A program made the translations under genes and the position numbers. Below the pieces are notes generated by a model. That model was not told where the DNA came from. It saw only the letters and a program-made list of their open reading frames with translations, and searched no databases. Positions 21,335-29,538 of a stretch of 64,000 nt of DNA are shown here, in pieces; the stretch's first letter is position 1; each line of letters opens with the position of its first letter. Source of the stretch: Hamadaea flava (lineage in GTDB: Bacteria > Actinomycetota > Actinomycetes > Mycobacteriales > Micromonosporaceae); NCBI RefSeq assembly GCF_024172085.1, contig NZ_JAMZDZ010000001.1, positions 682,001 through 746,000 on the forward strand. The letters run 5' to 3'.

Positions 21335-23746
21335 TCAGCCGTTCATGCCGTGCGCGGCGAGCGACCGCTGCGCATGTTCGTGCAAGGCATGCTCGGCGGA
21401 CAGGTCGCCGTGCGGCTGGATGTCGAAGACCACCTTCTTGACGGTGCCGGTGAACGGGAACGGTGACCGGTCGGCGTAGATCCGGTCCACCGGCATCCCG
21501 TTGTCGCGGCCGATGTCCATGCCGGCATAACCGGAGAACCGGAAGGGCACCGTGCTGTCCATCCGCCCGCCGCCGACGGGCCGGTCGTTGACCAGCAGGG
21601 TGATCTGGCCGCCGGTGCCCGGCTTTGCTGCGTCGGCCGCGAAGACCACCGCCACCTGAACTTCTCCTGCCGGGAGCGGGTCGGCCGCCGCCTGCCGATA
21701 CACCTGCATTCCCATCATCGAGTAGGTGTGCATGAGTTTTCCGTCGAGCACGAACAGCGAGAATCCACCGAGGTGGTCGGCCTCGGCGACGATGACGCCC
21801 TCGGCGCCCCCGGCTGGGATGACGAGCTCGGCACTGATCGTGTACGAATGGCCGTACACCCGCGGGATCATTCCCGACGCCACGTTCTGCACGTCACCGA
21901 AGAACGTGTACTGCGGCACCTGAGGCAGCGGCGGCAACATCCCGAACCAGACCGAGAATCCGCTCAGCAGTGGCAACACCCGGAACCGCTCGGCTTCTTG
22001 CCAGAACAGCTCGCGAAGCTCGGCGACCTTCTCCGGATGTGTCTCGGCCAGATCCCATGCCTGCGTGAAGTCCTCCGGCAGGTAGTACAGCTCGACGGGG
22101 TCGGCGTCCGGGTTCCATTCGCCCGGCGCGAACCGCCGCAGCGTCTCCGGCGTGGCGTCCCAGGGAATGCGTGGCATCCGCATCGACAGCCACCAGCCGT
22201 CGGCGTACATGGCCCGGTTGCCCAAGATCTCGAAGTACTGACGCGTGTGGCGTTCTGGTGCGTCGGCGTCGTGCAGGGAGTCCGCGAAGGTCACGCCGTG
22301 CATCGGCTCCTGGGGGATGCCGTCCACCTTGGTCGGCTGTGGGATCCCCGCGATCTCGAGGACCGTCGGAGCGACGTCGATGACGTGGGTGAAGTGCGAG
22401 CGCAGCGCTCCTGGGTCGCGTACTCGCGCGGGCCAGTGCACGACCATCGGGTTGCGGGTGCCGCCGAGATGCGAGGCGACCTGCTTGCCCCATTGGAACG
22501 GACAGTTGCCGGCCCACGCCCACGCCGCCGAATAGTGCGGCGCCATCATCTCAGTGCCCCACATCGGCGGGCCTCCGTACTGCTGCAAGACCTCCAGTTG
22601 CTGCTCGTCGGTCAGCGGGATGCCATTAAGCATCGTCAGCTCGTTGAACGAGCCGGTGACGGTGCCCTCCATGCTGGCGCCGTTGTCGCCCCAGATCCAG
22701 ATGACCAGAGTGTCCTCCAGCTCGCCCATCTCCTCGATCGCCGCGAGCACACGACCCACGTTCCAGTCCGCGTTCTCCTGGTATCCGGCGTACACCTCCA
22801 TCTGCCGGGCGTAGTACCGCTTGCGGTCCTCGTCGAGCGACTCCCAGGCCGGAAGCTCATCGGGTCGCGGCGTGAGCTGCGCGGCCGCCGGAATGACTCC
22901 TAGCTCCTTCTGCCGCGCGAACGTCTCCTCCCGGTACGCGTCCCAACCGCCGTCGAAGCGTCCCCGGTATCGGTCGGCCCACTCGGCCGGCACGTGGTGC
23001 GGGGCGTGGCTGCATCCGGTGGAGAAGTATGCGAACCATGGTTTGGCCGAATCCTGGGCGCGGATGCCGTGCAGCCATTCGATGGTCTTGTCGGCCATGT
23101 CGTCGGGCAGATAGTACTGTTCGCCGTCTCTGCCGTCAGGTACGCCGACGGTCCTGTTGTTCTCGGTGATCACCGGGTCGAACTGACCGGACTCGCCACC
23201 CAGGAAGCCCCAGAAATGATCGAATCCCCAAGCGTTGGGCCACCGGTCGAACGGTCCGGCCGGTCCCTGCTGACCGTCCGGCGTCAGGTGCCACTTGCCG
23301 AACGCGCCCGTGCTGTAGCCGTTGTCCCGCAGGATGCGCGGCAGCGGCGCGCAGTCCCTGGGCAGGTTCGCCGAGTAGCCCGGGAATCCCGCGGAGAACT
23401 CGCCGACCGAGCCGAACCCGACGGTGTGATGATTGCGGCCGGTCAGCAACGCCGCCCGGGTCGGCGAGCACAGCGCCGTCACATGGAACCGGTTGTACCG
23501 GAGTCCTTGGGTGGCCATGCGGTCGAAGTTCGGGGTCCGCACCGGTCCCCCATACGCGCTCGGGTTGCCGAAGCCCGCGTCGTCGATCAGCACCAGCAGC
23601 ACATTCGGGGCGCCTTCCGGCGGGCGGGTGTGCCCGATCTGGCTCCAGTCCGGCTCGGACCCGTCCAGCGTCCGCCGCACGACGCCGCTGAACGGTGGCC
23701 GCCGGATCGGCAGGACCGTTCGATCCACGAGCTGATCGCTCATCAT
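21335..23746 (-). CDS. Large arylsulfatase-family sulfatase
   Basis: 803 residues from ATG 23746 (ATG 23743 also possible). NVLLVLIDDAGFGNPSAYGG near 48-67 gives the metal-binding Asp pair, and C93 in the CSPTRAALLTGRNHHTVG block is the residue converted to formylglycine. KWHLTPDGQ and a later GDNGASMEGT supply further active-site residues. About 250 C-terminal residues after the catalytic core form a beta-rich domain (for example VIVAEADHLGGFSLFVLDGK), as in the 780-residue actinobacterial group. No signal peptide, so probably cytoplasmic. A maturase is not in this window. Substrate, possibly an alkyl or aryl sulfate ester, is unknown. Confidence 0.92.
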   Translation of the reverse strand: MMSDQLVDRTVLPIRRPPFSGVVRRTLDGSEPDWSQIGHTRPPEGAPNVLLVLIDDAGFGNPSAYGGPVRTPNFDRMATQGLRYNRFHVTALCSPTRAALLTGRNHHTVGFGSVGEFSAGFPGYSANLPRDCAPLPRILRDNGYSTGAFGKWHLTPDGQQGPAGPFDRWPNAWGFDHFWGFLGGESGQFDPVITENNRTVGVPDGRDGEQYYLPDDMADKTIEWLHGIRAQDSAKPWFAYFSTGCSHAPHHVPAEWADRYRGRFDGGWDAYREETFARQKELGVIPAAAQLTPRPDELPAWESLDEDRKRYYARQMEVYAGYQENADWNVGRVLAAIEEMGELEDTLVIWIWGDNGASMEGTVTGSFNELTMLNGIPLTDEQQLEVLQQYGGPPMWGTEMMAPHYSAAWAWAGNCPFQWGKQVASHLGGTRNPMVVHWPARVRDPGALRSHFTHVIDVAPTVLEIAGIPQPTKVDGIPQEPMHGVTFADSLHDADAPERHTRQYFEILGNRAMYADGWWLSMRMPRIPWDATPETLRRFAPGEWNPDADPVELYYLPEDFTQAWDLAETHPEKVAELRELFWQEAERFRVLPLLSGFSVWFGMLPPLPQVPQYTFFGDVQNVASGMIPRVYGHSYTISAELVIPAGGAEGVIVAEADHLGGFSLFVLDGKLMHTYSMMGMQVYRQAAADPLPAGEVQVAVVFAADAAKPGTGGQITLLVNDRPVGGGRMDSTVPFRFSGYAGMDIGRDNGMPVDRIYADRSPFPFTGTVKKVVFDIQPHGDLSAEHALHEHAQRSLAAHGMNG

Positions 23747-23920
23747 CTACCCCCGTTGGTTGCGTTTCGTGCAGCTCGGGCTGCCCGCGGCACCCGGCCG
23801 CGGCGCGCATCGCTGCCGCCGCGACGCATGGACCTAACCAATCAATCAGGAGTGCCGGTGGCTTCACCCACAACGTGTGAATCCCGGGTCGAAACACCTC
23901 GACGAACCATCCACAACGGG

Positions 23921-24505
23921 TCAGTCTGGCAGCGGGTCGATCGCTAGCCGTGCGTGCAGGTGCAGGTCACGGAAGGCGTCGCGGTTCTGCGACTCGTACA
24001 TCGCACCTCGCAGGGTGCCTTCCGTCGCGTACCCGCAGCGCTCCGCGACCCGGCAGGAAGCGACATTGCCGACCGCGTGGCCGAGTTCGAGGCGGTAGAG
24101 CCCGATGTCCTCGAACGCCCACCGGGTCAGCAGCGTCAACGCCGTGCTGGCGATCCGCCGGCCGCGGTGCTCGGCGGCCACCCAGTAGCTGACCCGGGCG
24201 ACCCGCAGATCGGGCTGGACGGAACCGAGGCCGACGCCGCCCACGACGACGCCGCTGGCCTCGTCGGTCACGCAGTAGGTCGCGGCCTCGCCCCGCTTCC
24301 ACTTCTCGCGCCGTCCCCGCAGCACCTCGGCGACGGCTGCCTTGTCCGTGACCGGCGTCGGGTGTGTGTTCCAGCGCAGATATTCCGGGTCGGTGACACC
24401 CTGCAGCAACGCGTCGACGTCATCTGGTTTCCAGACCCGCAGCCGCAGACCGCCGCCACGCAGATCCGCGGGCGCTAGTCGGTTGATCACCGGCCCATTC
24501 AACAC
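23921..24505 (-). CDS. GNAT-family N-acetyltransferase
   Basis: 194 residues. LRLRVWKPDDVDALLQGVTD starts the fold, VSYWVAAEHRGRRIASTALT holds the acetyl-CoA pyrophosphate loop (HRGRRIA), and LYRLELGHAVGNVASCRVAE followed by RCGYATEGTLR closes it, as in RimJ/RimL-type protein N-acetyltransferases. The substrate is unknown. It is convergent-free, divergent from the dioxygenase gene at 24545 with only 39 bases between starts. Confidence 0.88.
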   Translation of the reverse strand: MLNGPVINRLAPADLRGGGLRLRVWKPDDVDALLQGVTDPEYLRWNTHPTPVTDKAAVAEVLRGRREKWKRGEAATYCVTDEASGVVVGGVGLGSVQPDLRVARVSYWVAAEHRGRRIASTALTLLTRWAFEDIGLYRLELGHAVGNVASCRVAERCGYATEGTLRGAMYESQNRDAFRDLHLHARLAIDPLPD

Positions 24506-24544
24506 GAAACCGGCCGCACCGGCGAGCAGTTAGGATTCTTCGTT

Positions 24545-25351
24545 GTGGCGGAGATGCGTGGCAGCGCCCTGGATTCGGATCTCGTTGCGCTGCGGGAAGA
24601 CGGCTACGTGGTCCTGCAAGGCTTGCTGGGCGACGCAGAGCTTGCCGCGGCCCGCAACCACGCGGACGATCTGCTGAGCGGCATCGGCTGGAGTGACAAC
24701 GACTTCGACGGCCGGCGTACCCGGCGGGTCTATTCGCTGCTGAGCCGGGTCGGTGCCTTCGATTCGCTGCTCCTTCATCCGCGTGTGCGCAACCTCGTCA
24801 CCGCGTCACTCGGTGAGGTCTACCAGTTCGGCATGCTGTTCCTGTCAGCCGTCGATCCGGGCCAGGGCACCCAGCCGCTGCACTTCGACGCCGGGGTCTA
24901 TCCCCTCCCCCGGGACGTCGAGGCGGAGACCAACGTCATCTGGGCACTCGACGACTTCACGGCGGACAACGGCGCCACCTTGATCGCACCGGGCAGCCAC
25001 CGGTGGGCCGCCGATCGACGCCCGAAGCCTTCGGAACTCGTGCCGGCCGTCATGCCCGCCGGTAGCGCCCTTGTTTACAGCGGGCGCCTCTGGCACGCCG
25101 CCGGGCACAACACCTCCGAGACCACGCGCCGAGCCCTGATCTGCGAACACGTCCTGCCGTGGCTACGCCCGGCCGACAACCACATCCTGGGCACGGGCCT
25201 CGACGGGCTACGCCGTCTGACGCCCGGACTCCGGCGCTTGGCCGGAGTGGCACTGGCCAGCGATTATCTTGGCTTCGTCGCCGGCCAAGACCCTGAGCGT
25301 TGGCTACATCACGCAGATGATCGGACTCACTCGAAGTCGTCACCGACGTGA
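24545..25351 (+). CDS. Phytanoyl-CoA dioxygenase (PhyH) family protein
   Basis: 268 residues from GTG 24545 (ATG 24554 is an alternative). The 2-oxoglutarate/Fe(II) facial triad is visible: HFD with His113 and Asp115 (TQPLHFDAGVYPLP) and a distal His near 184 (SGRLWHAAGHN), followed by the Arg of TTRRALICEH for 2-oxoglutarate. It should hydroxylate or halogen-modify a small substrate; identity unknown. Its 3' end overlaps the convergent propeller gene by 25 bases. Confidence 0.85.
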   Translation: MAEMRGSALDSDLVALREDGYVVLQGLLGDAELAAARNHADDLLSGIGWSDNDFDGRRTRRVYSLLSRVGAFDSLLLHPRVRNLVTASLGEVYQFGMLFLSAVDPGQGTQPLHFDAGVYPLPRDVEAETNVIWALDDFTADNGATLIAPGSHRWAADRRPKPSELVPAVMPAGSALVYSGRLWHAAGHNTSETTRRALICEHVLPWLRPADNHILGTGLDGLRRLTPGLRRLAGVALASDYLGFVAGQDPERWLHHADDRTHSKSSPT

Positions 25352-26637
25352 ATCGCGACCGAGCGGGTGTGGGCGACATCGTTGCCGCACAGCAGCCAGC
25401 CGAAGTCGAAGTCGCAGTCCTCGTATGCTCCGCCTAACGGCCTAAGGGTGGTGACGGCGAGGCGCACCCCCGGTCGCAGGTCGATGTAGCCGAAGATGGT
25501 CTCTTCTTGAGCGCGCTCCTGGGACGAGACGAGCAGCTTGGCGGTACGGCGGCTGGCGAACAGGGCGACCCATATCCGGTCGGCGTCCACTCGGACGAGC
25601 CGCCAGGCACCGATGTCGGCAAGGACTCGCCCCGTCGTGGCCTCGAGGATTTGGTTGGTGTCCGTCGGCACACCCGTCGCGACGACGCCGGATCGATGCT
25701 GCTCGCCGAGGATGAGCTGCTGACCGTCGCGATCGATGACCGTGTGCAGCAGGAATTGCGCCGTGATGTAACGGAGTTGGCCCTGCAGGTCGTATACCTT
25801 CATGTCGACCATGTCGACGCCGCCACGCTGGCAGATGAGATCTCCGCAGGGCCATAGGTCAGGCGGATAGCTGGCGCTGTTCGTAACGTTCAAGTACGCG
25901 ATCTGGCGCAAGCCGTGGATGTCGAAGACGCCTACGCCTGGGTATTCGAGGGGCCCGGAGCGGGGTGGGGACGGTGGAACAGCCAGGATGTATCTCGTCG
26001 ATCCGCCGATGATCCAATAATCTTTGGGAAGCGTTCCGACGAGGCGCGCGTTTCCGGTCGTCAGGTCCACTGCCCGCACCGTGCCGTCGCGGTCGGTCGA
26101 CCACTGTGCGGTTCCATCGAAATAATTCGACGCTTTCAACCAAGGGGATCGCCAGATCTCCCGCCCGGTACGCGCGTCAACGCCTACGGAATCGTCGGGA
26201 CACCCGCTGCACCAGATCGGCACAATCGCACCGGCTGTGTTGGCTAGGACGGCCCCCTTGCGGCGCCATAACTCGCCACCCGACCGAAGATCCACAGCGA
26301 ACGTTTGATCAGTCCCGGACCGGAGGACCTTCTTCGTCGCATCGGTGTAGCCGGTGGCGCTCATGATGAGTACGCCGTCGACGATGCGCTGGGACTGCAG
26401 GTGGCCGATGCCCGGATCGCGCCGCCAGAGTTCCCGTCCGTTGTGCAGGTCGAGCACACCGACGTCATCGTCGTGGATGGAGTGACGGGTGGCGTACCCG
26501 TCGCCGATCAGGGAATAGAACTCGCCCCTGGTCAAGGCTGGTAGCACCACCCGGCCTGTGCTCGGGCCGTTTGGCGGTACGGCAGCCAGCATCACCAGGA
26601 CCAATGCGAATCGGACCCAGCGCCACCTCGATCGCAT
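25327..26637 (-). CDS. Secreted PQQ-like beta-propeller protein
   Basis: 436 residues. A signal peptide covers about 1-28 (WVRFALVLVMLAAVP). Repeats of the propeller type follow: VGVLDLHNGRELWRRDPGIG, FAVDLRSGGELWRRKGAV, VGVDARTGREIWRSPW, VRAVDLTTGNARLVG, and a late NQILEATTGRVLADIGAW. Cys pairs near CSGCP, CGDLIC and CDFDFGWLLC suggest extracellular disulfides. There is no PQQ-dehydrogenase active site, so this is probably a scaffold or sensor propeller. It is convergent and overlapping with the dioxygenase gene. Confidence 0.78.
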   Translation of the reverse strand: MRSRWRWVRFALVLVMLAAVPPNGPSTGRVVLPALTRGEFYSLIGDGYATRHSIHDDDVGVLDLHNGRELWRRDPGIGHLQSQRIVDGVLIMSATGYTDATKKVLRSGTDQTFAVDLRSGGELWRRKGAVLANTAGAIVPIWCSGCPDDSVGVDARTGREIWRSPWLKASNYFDGTAQWSTDRDGTVRAVDLTTGNARLVGTLPKDYWIIGGSTRYILAVPPSPPRSGPLEYPGVGVFDIHGLRQIAYLNVTNSASYPPDLWPCGDLICQRGGVDMVDMKVYDLQGQLRYITAQFLLHTVIDRDGQQLILGEQHRSGVVATGVPTDTNQILEATTGRVLADIGAWRLVRVDADRIWVALFASRRTAKLLVSSQERAQEETIFGYIDLRPGVRLAVTTLRPLGGAYEDCDFDFGWLLCGNDVAHTRSVAIHVGDDFE

Positions 26638-26730
26638 GCTGCTCCCACCCCCGAAAACCGTGGCTGGACGGTATCAGCGAGGCGCAACCACGTGGCCCTC
26701 CCGCGTCGATCGTCGCCGAAGATCCATGAT

Positions 26731-26767
26731 CCGCTTGGATCAAGGAGATTCTCCCTGATCCAAGCGG
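26731..26767 (-). terminator. Strong stem-loop terminator
   Basis: Seventeen-base arms starting CCGCTTGGATCA and ending TGATCCAAGCGG pair with a single mismatch around a three-base loop. It lies 24 bases past the stop of the leftward gene at 26791 and would end the S53/S8-like transcript. Confidence 0.75.
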
Positions 26768-26790
26768 CTCATGAGGCGCTCAGAACACGG

Positions 26791-29538
26791 TCAGGACAAG
26801 CGAACCGCCTGCAGAACCGTCTGGTCGACGCGGTTGCCGGCCGCGTCCACCGCCACGACGCGTACGCTCAGCGCACCCGTCCCTGTCACGTGCGGCGTGA
26901 CGGCGTATCCGCCCTGGGTGCTGCGCACGGTCGCCGACGTCCAGTGTGCGCCGTCGTCGGTGCTCGTCCAGACCTGCACTCCGCTGATCCGGGGTGCCTG
27001 CGGGTCCTGGTGGTACGCCTCGACCGTGAACCCTCGTGCCGGCGTGTCACCGAAGTGGTACGCGACGAACACGAGCGGATCAGCCGCGCACGGGTCGGTC
27101 GAGTCCGACACGAGGGTGCCGATGCAGATCGAACCTGCGCCCGGCCGGTTCACTGCGGGGGCGGCCGAGGTGAATTCCCACTGGGTGTGCACCTCGCCGT
27201 AGGACGACAGGCGATAGTCGGTCGCCAGCCGGTACGCCGAGCTCTCCGGTGGCAGCGTGTACGCGACCAGGCCGGCGACCGAGCCCTGGGGCACTTCGAC
27301 GCCGTCGCGGTAGAGGTGCGCCGAGGCGGAGTCGTAGCCGTAGAGGCCGCTGGACAGGGAGCGGTCGGATTCCATGTAGCCGATGGGGTAGAACGTGTTT
27401 CCCTGGCGGCAGTAGGAGCACAGCTGCACCGGGTTCAGCGTCGTTCCCCAGCTGCCCGGTTGGGCGGCGAGCACGTCCGGTACCTCGGCGGGGCTGCCGG
27501 GGACGAACGGGCGGGCTGCCCATTCCTGTGTACGCCGGTTGGTGTCGGCGTACACCCGCAGGGAACTCTGGTACATGCCAGGGCTTTCGAGCTCGTCGCG
27601 GTGCACGAGTTCGGGGGAGATCGGTCCGGTGTACTCGGTCCGGGTCGTGGGGGCGGCGAACGGCTCGGCGACGCCGCCGGTGAGGAACTCGTTGGGCTGG
27701 AAGGCCGAGGTGACCCGGCTGTCCAGCACGTCCTGCGCGGTGTCGGTCCGGTACACGGCCTTGGTCGGTGTCAGGTCGGCGGACCGGACGGTCAACCGCT
27801 GGTCGGCCGGGATCTCGCCCTGCTCGTAGAACTTCAGGTCGTAGATCTCGGTGGCCGTGCCGCCGTCGGTGTACGCGACGCTGACGGAGCCTTTCGTCAG
27901 CCGGGCCCGCAGGGCGGCCGCGTCGGACGGCGTCACCGAGACGAACGGCATCGGCGGAGTGGGGTCCTCACCGAGGATCCAGTCGCCGCGCAGCGGCAGG
28001 GCGCAGAACTCCCCGGGCGTCGCCGACGGCGTCTCCGGGTCCATGAGGACGCCGACGGCACCGGCGCGGATGGCGTTCTGCAGTTGCCAGTCCATCACCG
28101 CGCCCAGCGAACCGCCGAAGCACTGCAAGCCGGTGCTGTTGGCGACGGTCAGCAGGACGAGCTTGCCGCGGGCGTTGACCTTGGCGAAGTCCGCCTCGGT
28201 CCCCTCACCCGCCGCTACCACGCCGGCCGCTCCGCGAGTGGCCAGCCGGTACATCGGGTAGCCGGGGAAGGTGGCGTACGACGGATACATCGCGTGCAGG
28301 GCCTGGCCACCCTTGCCTGCGATCGACATGGTCACCGGCGTCGCCCCGCCCACCCAGCCGAGTTCGAGCCGGAACTGCCCGGTCGAGACCCGGTCGGACG
28401 GCGTCACCCAGTACTGGTGGTTGCCGTAGGAGCTGAACATCAGGTCGGAGGCGTAGCGGCCGTCCGGCAGCGTACGGGTGTCCTGCAGCATCGCGTTGTA
28501 AGTGGAGGACGGCCGGGGCGTCTGCACCGATATCGGCCGGGCCTGCGCCACCTCGAAGGTCACGTCCGTGGCGCCCGCGACCGTCACCTCCGGCTTCTCC
28601 AGCAGGACGTTCTGGTCGTACGCGTCGTCGTAGAACGACACCCAGCCGCTGATCCAGTAGGTGCCCGACGGTACGTTGGCCTGCAGCCCGTAGGTGGTGC
28701 ACGGGTCGATGTCGGCGCAGCCGAGCAGGTTGGCCGTGAAGGCTTGGCCGGCCGCCGGGCCGGTGATGCCCATGAGATTCACGCCCATCACGCACATCGT
28801 GGTCCGGACGGCGTTGCAGGCGAAGACCTGGTGGTCCTTGTCGGCCGCCAGATGCACGGTCACCGTCACGGGATAGGTCGCGGTGTACGCGGGGCTGGTC
28901 GCGTACCCGAGGATGTGATCTTTGAGCCAGACGCGCGCGATGCCGGAGCCGAGTCGCCCGCCGGGCGCGACCGCGGACCAGAAGGAAGCGGCCTGGCCCA
29001 GGTCGAGGGCGAGTTCGGCGGTGTGGTCGGCGTTGGTCTTCGCGATCGTCGCGCCCGGGAAGCGGGTGTTCGGGTTGGCGGTGCTCGCGTATTGGACGAC
29101 CACGGGGAGGCGGGCGTCTTTGGCCGCGTAGCCGTGGGCGGCGAGCCAGGTGACGTCGAACAGCCCCGGGTCGACCGCCGCGCCGAGCCGGGCGACGTCG
29201 GCGGGCAGCGCGCTGATCCGCTGTACGCCGCCGGCCGACCCGGTCGCGGTGATCTTGATCGTGGGGCCGCCGGGGCGCGGCTGTGCGGTGGCGGTGACCC
29301 GTCCTCCGGCTGCGGTCGGCTTGCCGGCCGCACTCAGCCGTACGGAGTCGCCGGTGATGAGCGGTACGGTGACCGGCTGGGCGGTTCCGGCCTGCGCGGC
29401 CGTGAACTGTTGCGGCGCACCGGATCGGGCGGCTGCGGCGGGGGTGCCGCTGATCGTGGCGGAGGTGACGCTCGCCAGCATCGCCGACGCCACCAGCGCG
29501 ACGCCCACCCTCCTCATGGATTGTCTGCGGTGGTTCAT
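26791..29538 (-). CDS. Secreted S8-protease-like scaffold protein lacking the peptidase domain
   Basis: 915 residues from ATG 29538, which overlaps the S53 stop as ATGA; the frame open to 30243 is a shadow. A signal peptide spans about 8-36. Residues 55-210 (VTVPLITGDSVRLSAAGKP, LFDVTWLAAHGYAAKDAR, IARVWLKDHI) match the propeptide region of large actinobacterial subtilisins. In those proteins the S8 domain follows; here no Asp/His/Ser subtilase motifs occur, and the sequence passes directly to beta domains, a PA-like domain (ARGKLVLLTV, AIRAGAVGVLMDPE) and the usual C-terminal end (VWTSTDDGAHW, AVDAAGNRVDQTV). Likely a catalytically inert binding partner or substrate-recruiting protein of the coupled protease (inference). 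Confidence 0.78.
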   Translation of the reverse strand: MNHRRQSMRRVGVALVASAMLASVTSATISGTPAAAARSGAPQQFTAAQAGTAQPVTVPLITGDSVRLSAAGKPTAAGGRVTATAQPRPGGPTIKITATGSAGGVQRISALPADVARLGAAVDPGLFDVTWLAAHGYAAKDARLPVVVQYASTANPNTRFPGATIAKTNADHTAELALDLGQAASFWSAVAPGGRLGSGIARVWLKDHILGYATSPAYTATYPVTVTVHLAADKDHQVFACNAVRTTMCVMGVNLMGITGPAAGQAFTANLLGCADIDPCTTYGLQANVPSGTYWISGWVSFYDDAYDQNVLLEKPEVTVAGATDVTFEVAQARPISVQTPRPSSTYNAMLQDTRTLPDGRYASDLMFSSYGNHQYWVTPSDRVSTGQFRLELGWVGGATPVTMSIAGKGGQALHAMYPSYATFPGYPMYRLATRGAAGVVAAGEGTEADFAKVNARGKLVLLTVANSTGLQCFGGSLGAVMDWQLQNAIRAGAVGVLMDPETPSATPGEFCALPLRGDWILGEDPTPPMPFVSVTPSDAAALRARLTKGSVSVAYTDGGTATEIYDLKFYEQGEIPADQRLTVRSADLTPTKAVYRTDTAQDVLDSRVTSAFQPNEFLTGGVAEPFAAPTTRTEYTGPISPELVHRDELESPGMYQSSLRVYADTNRRTQEWAARPFVPGSPAEVPDVLAAQPGSWGTTLNPVQLCSYCRQGNTFYPIGYMESDRSLSSGLYGYDSASAHLYRDGVEVPQGSVAGLVAYTLPPESSAYRLATDYRLSSYGEVHTQWEFTSAAPAVNRPGAGSICIGTLVSDSTDPCAADPLVFVAYHFGDTPARGFTVEAYHQDPQAPRISGVQVWTSTDDGAHWTSATVRSTQGGYAVTPHVTGTGALSVRVVAVDAAGNRVDQTVLQAVRLS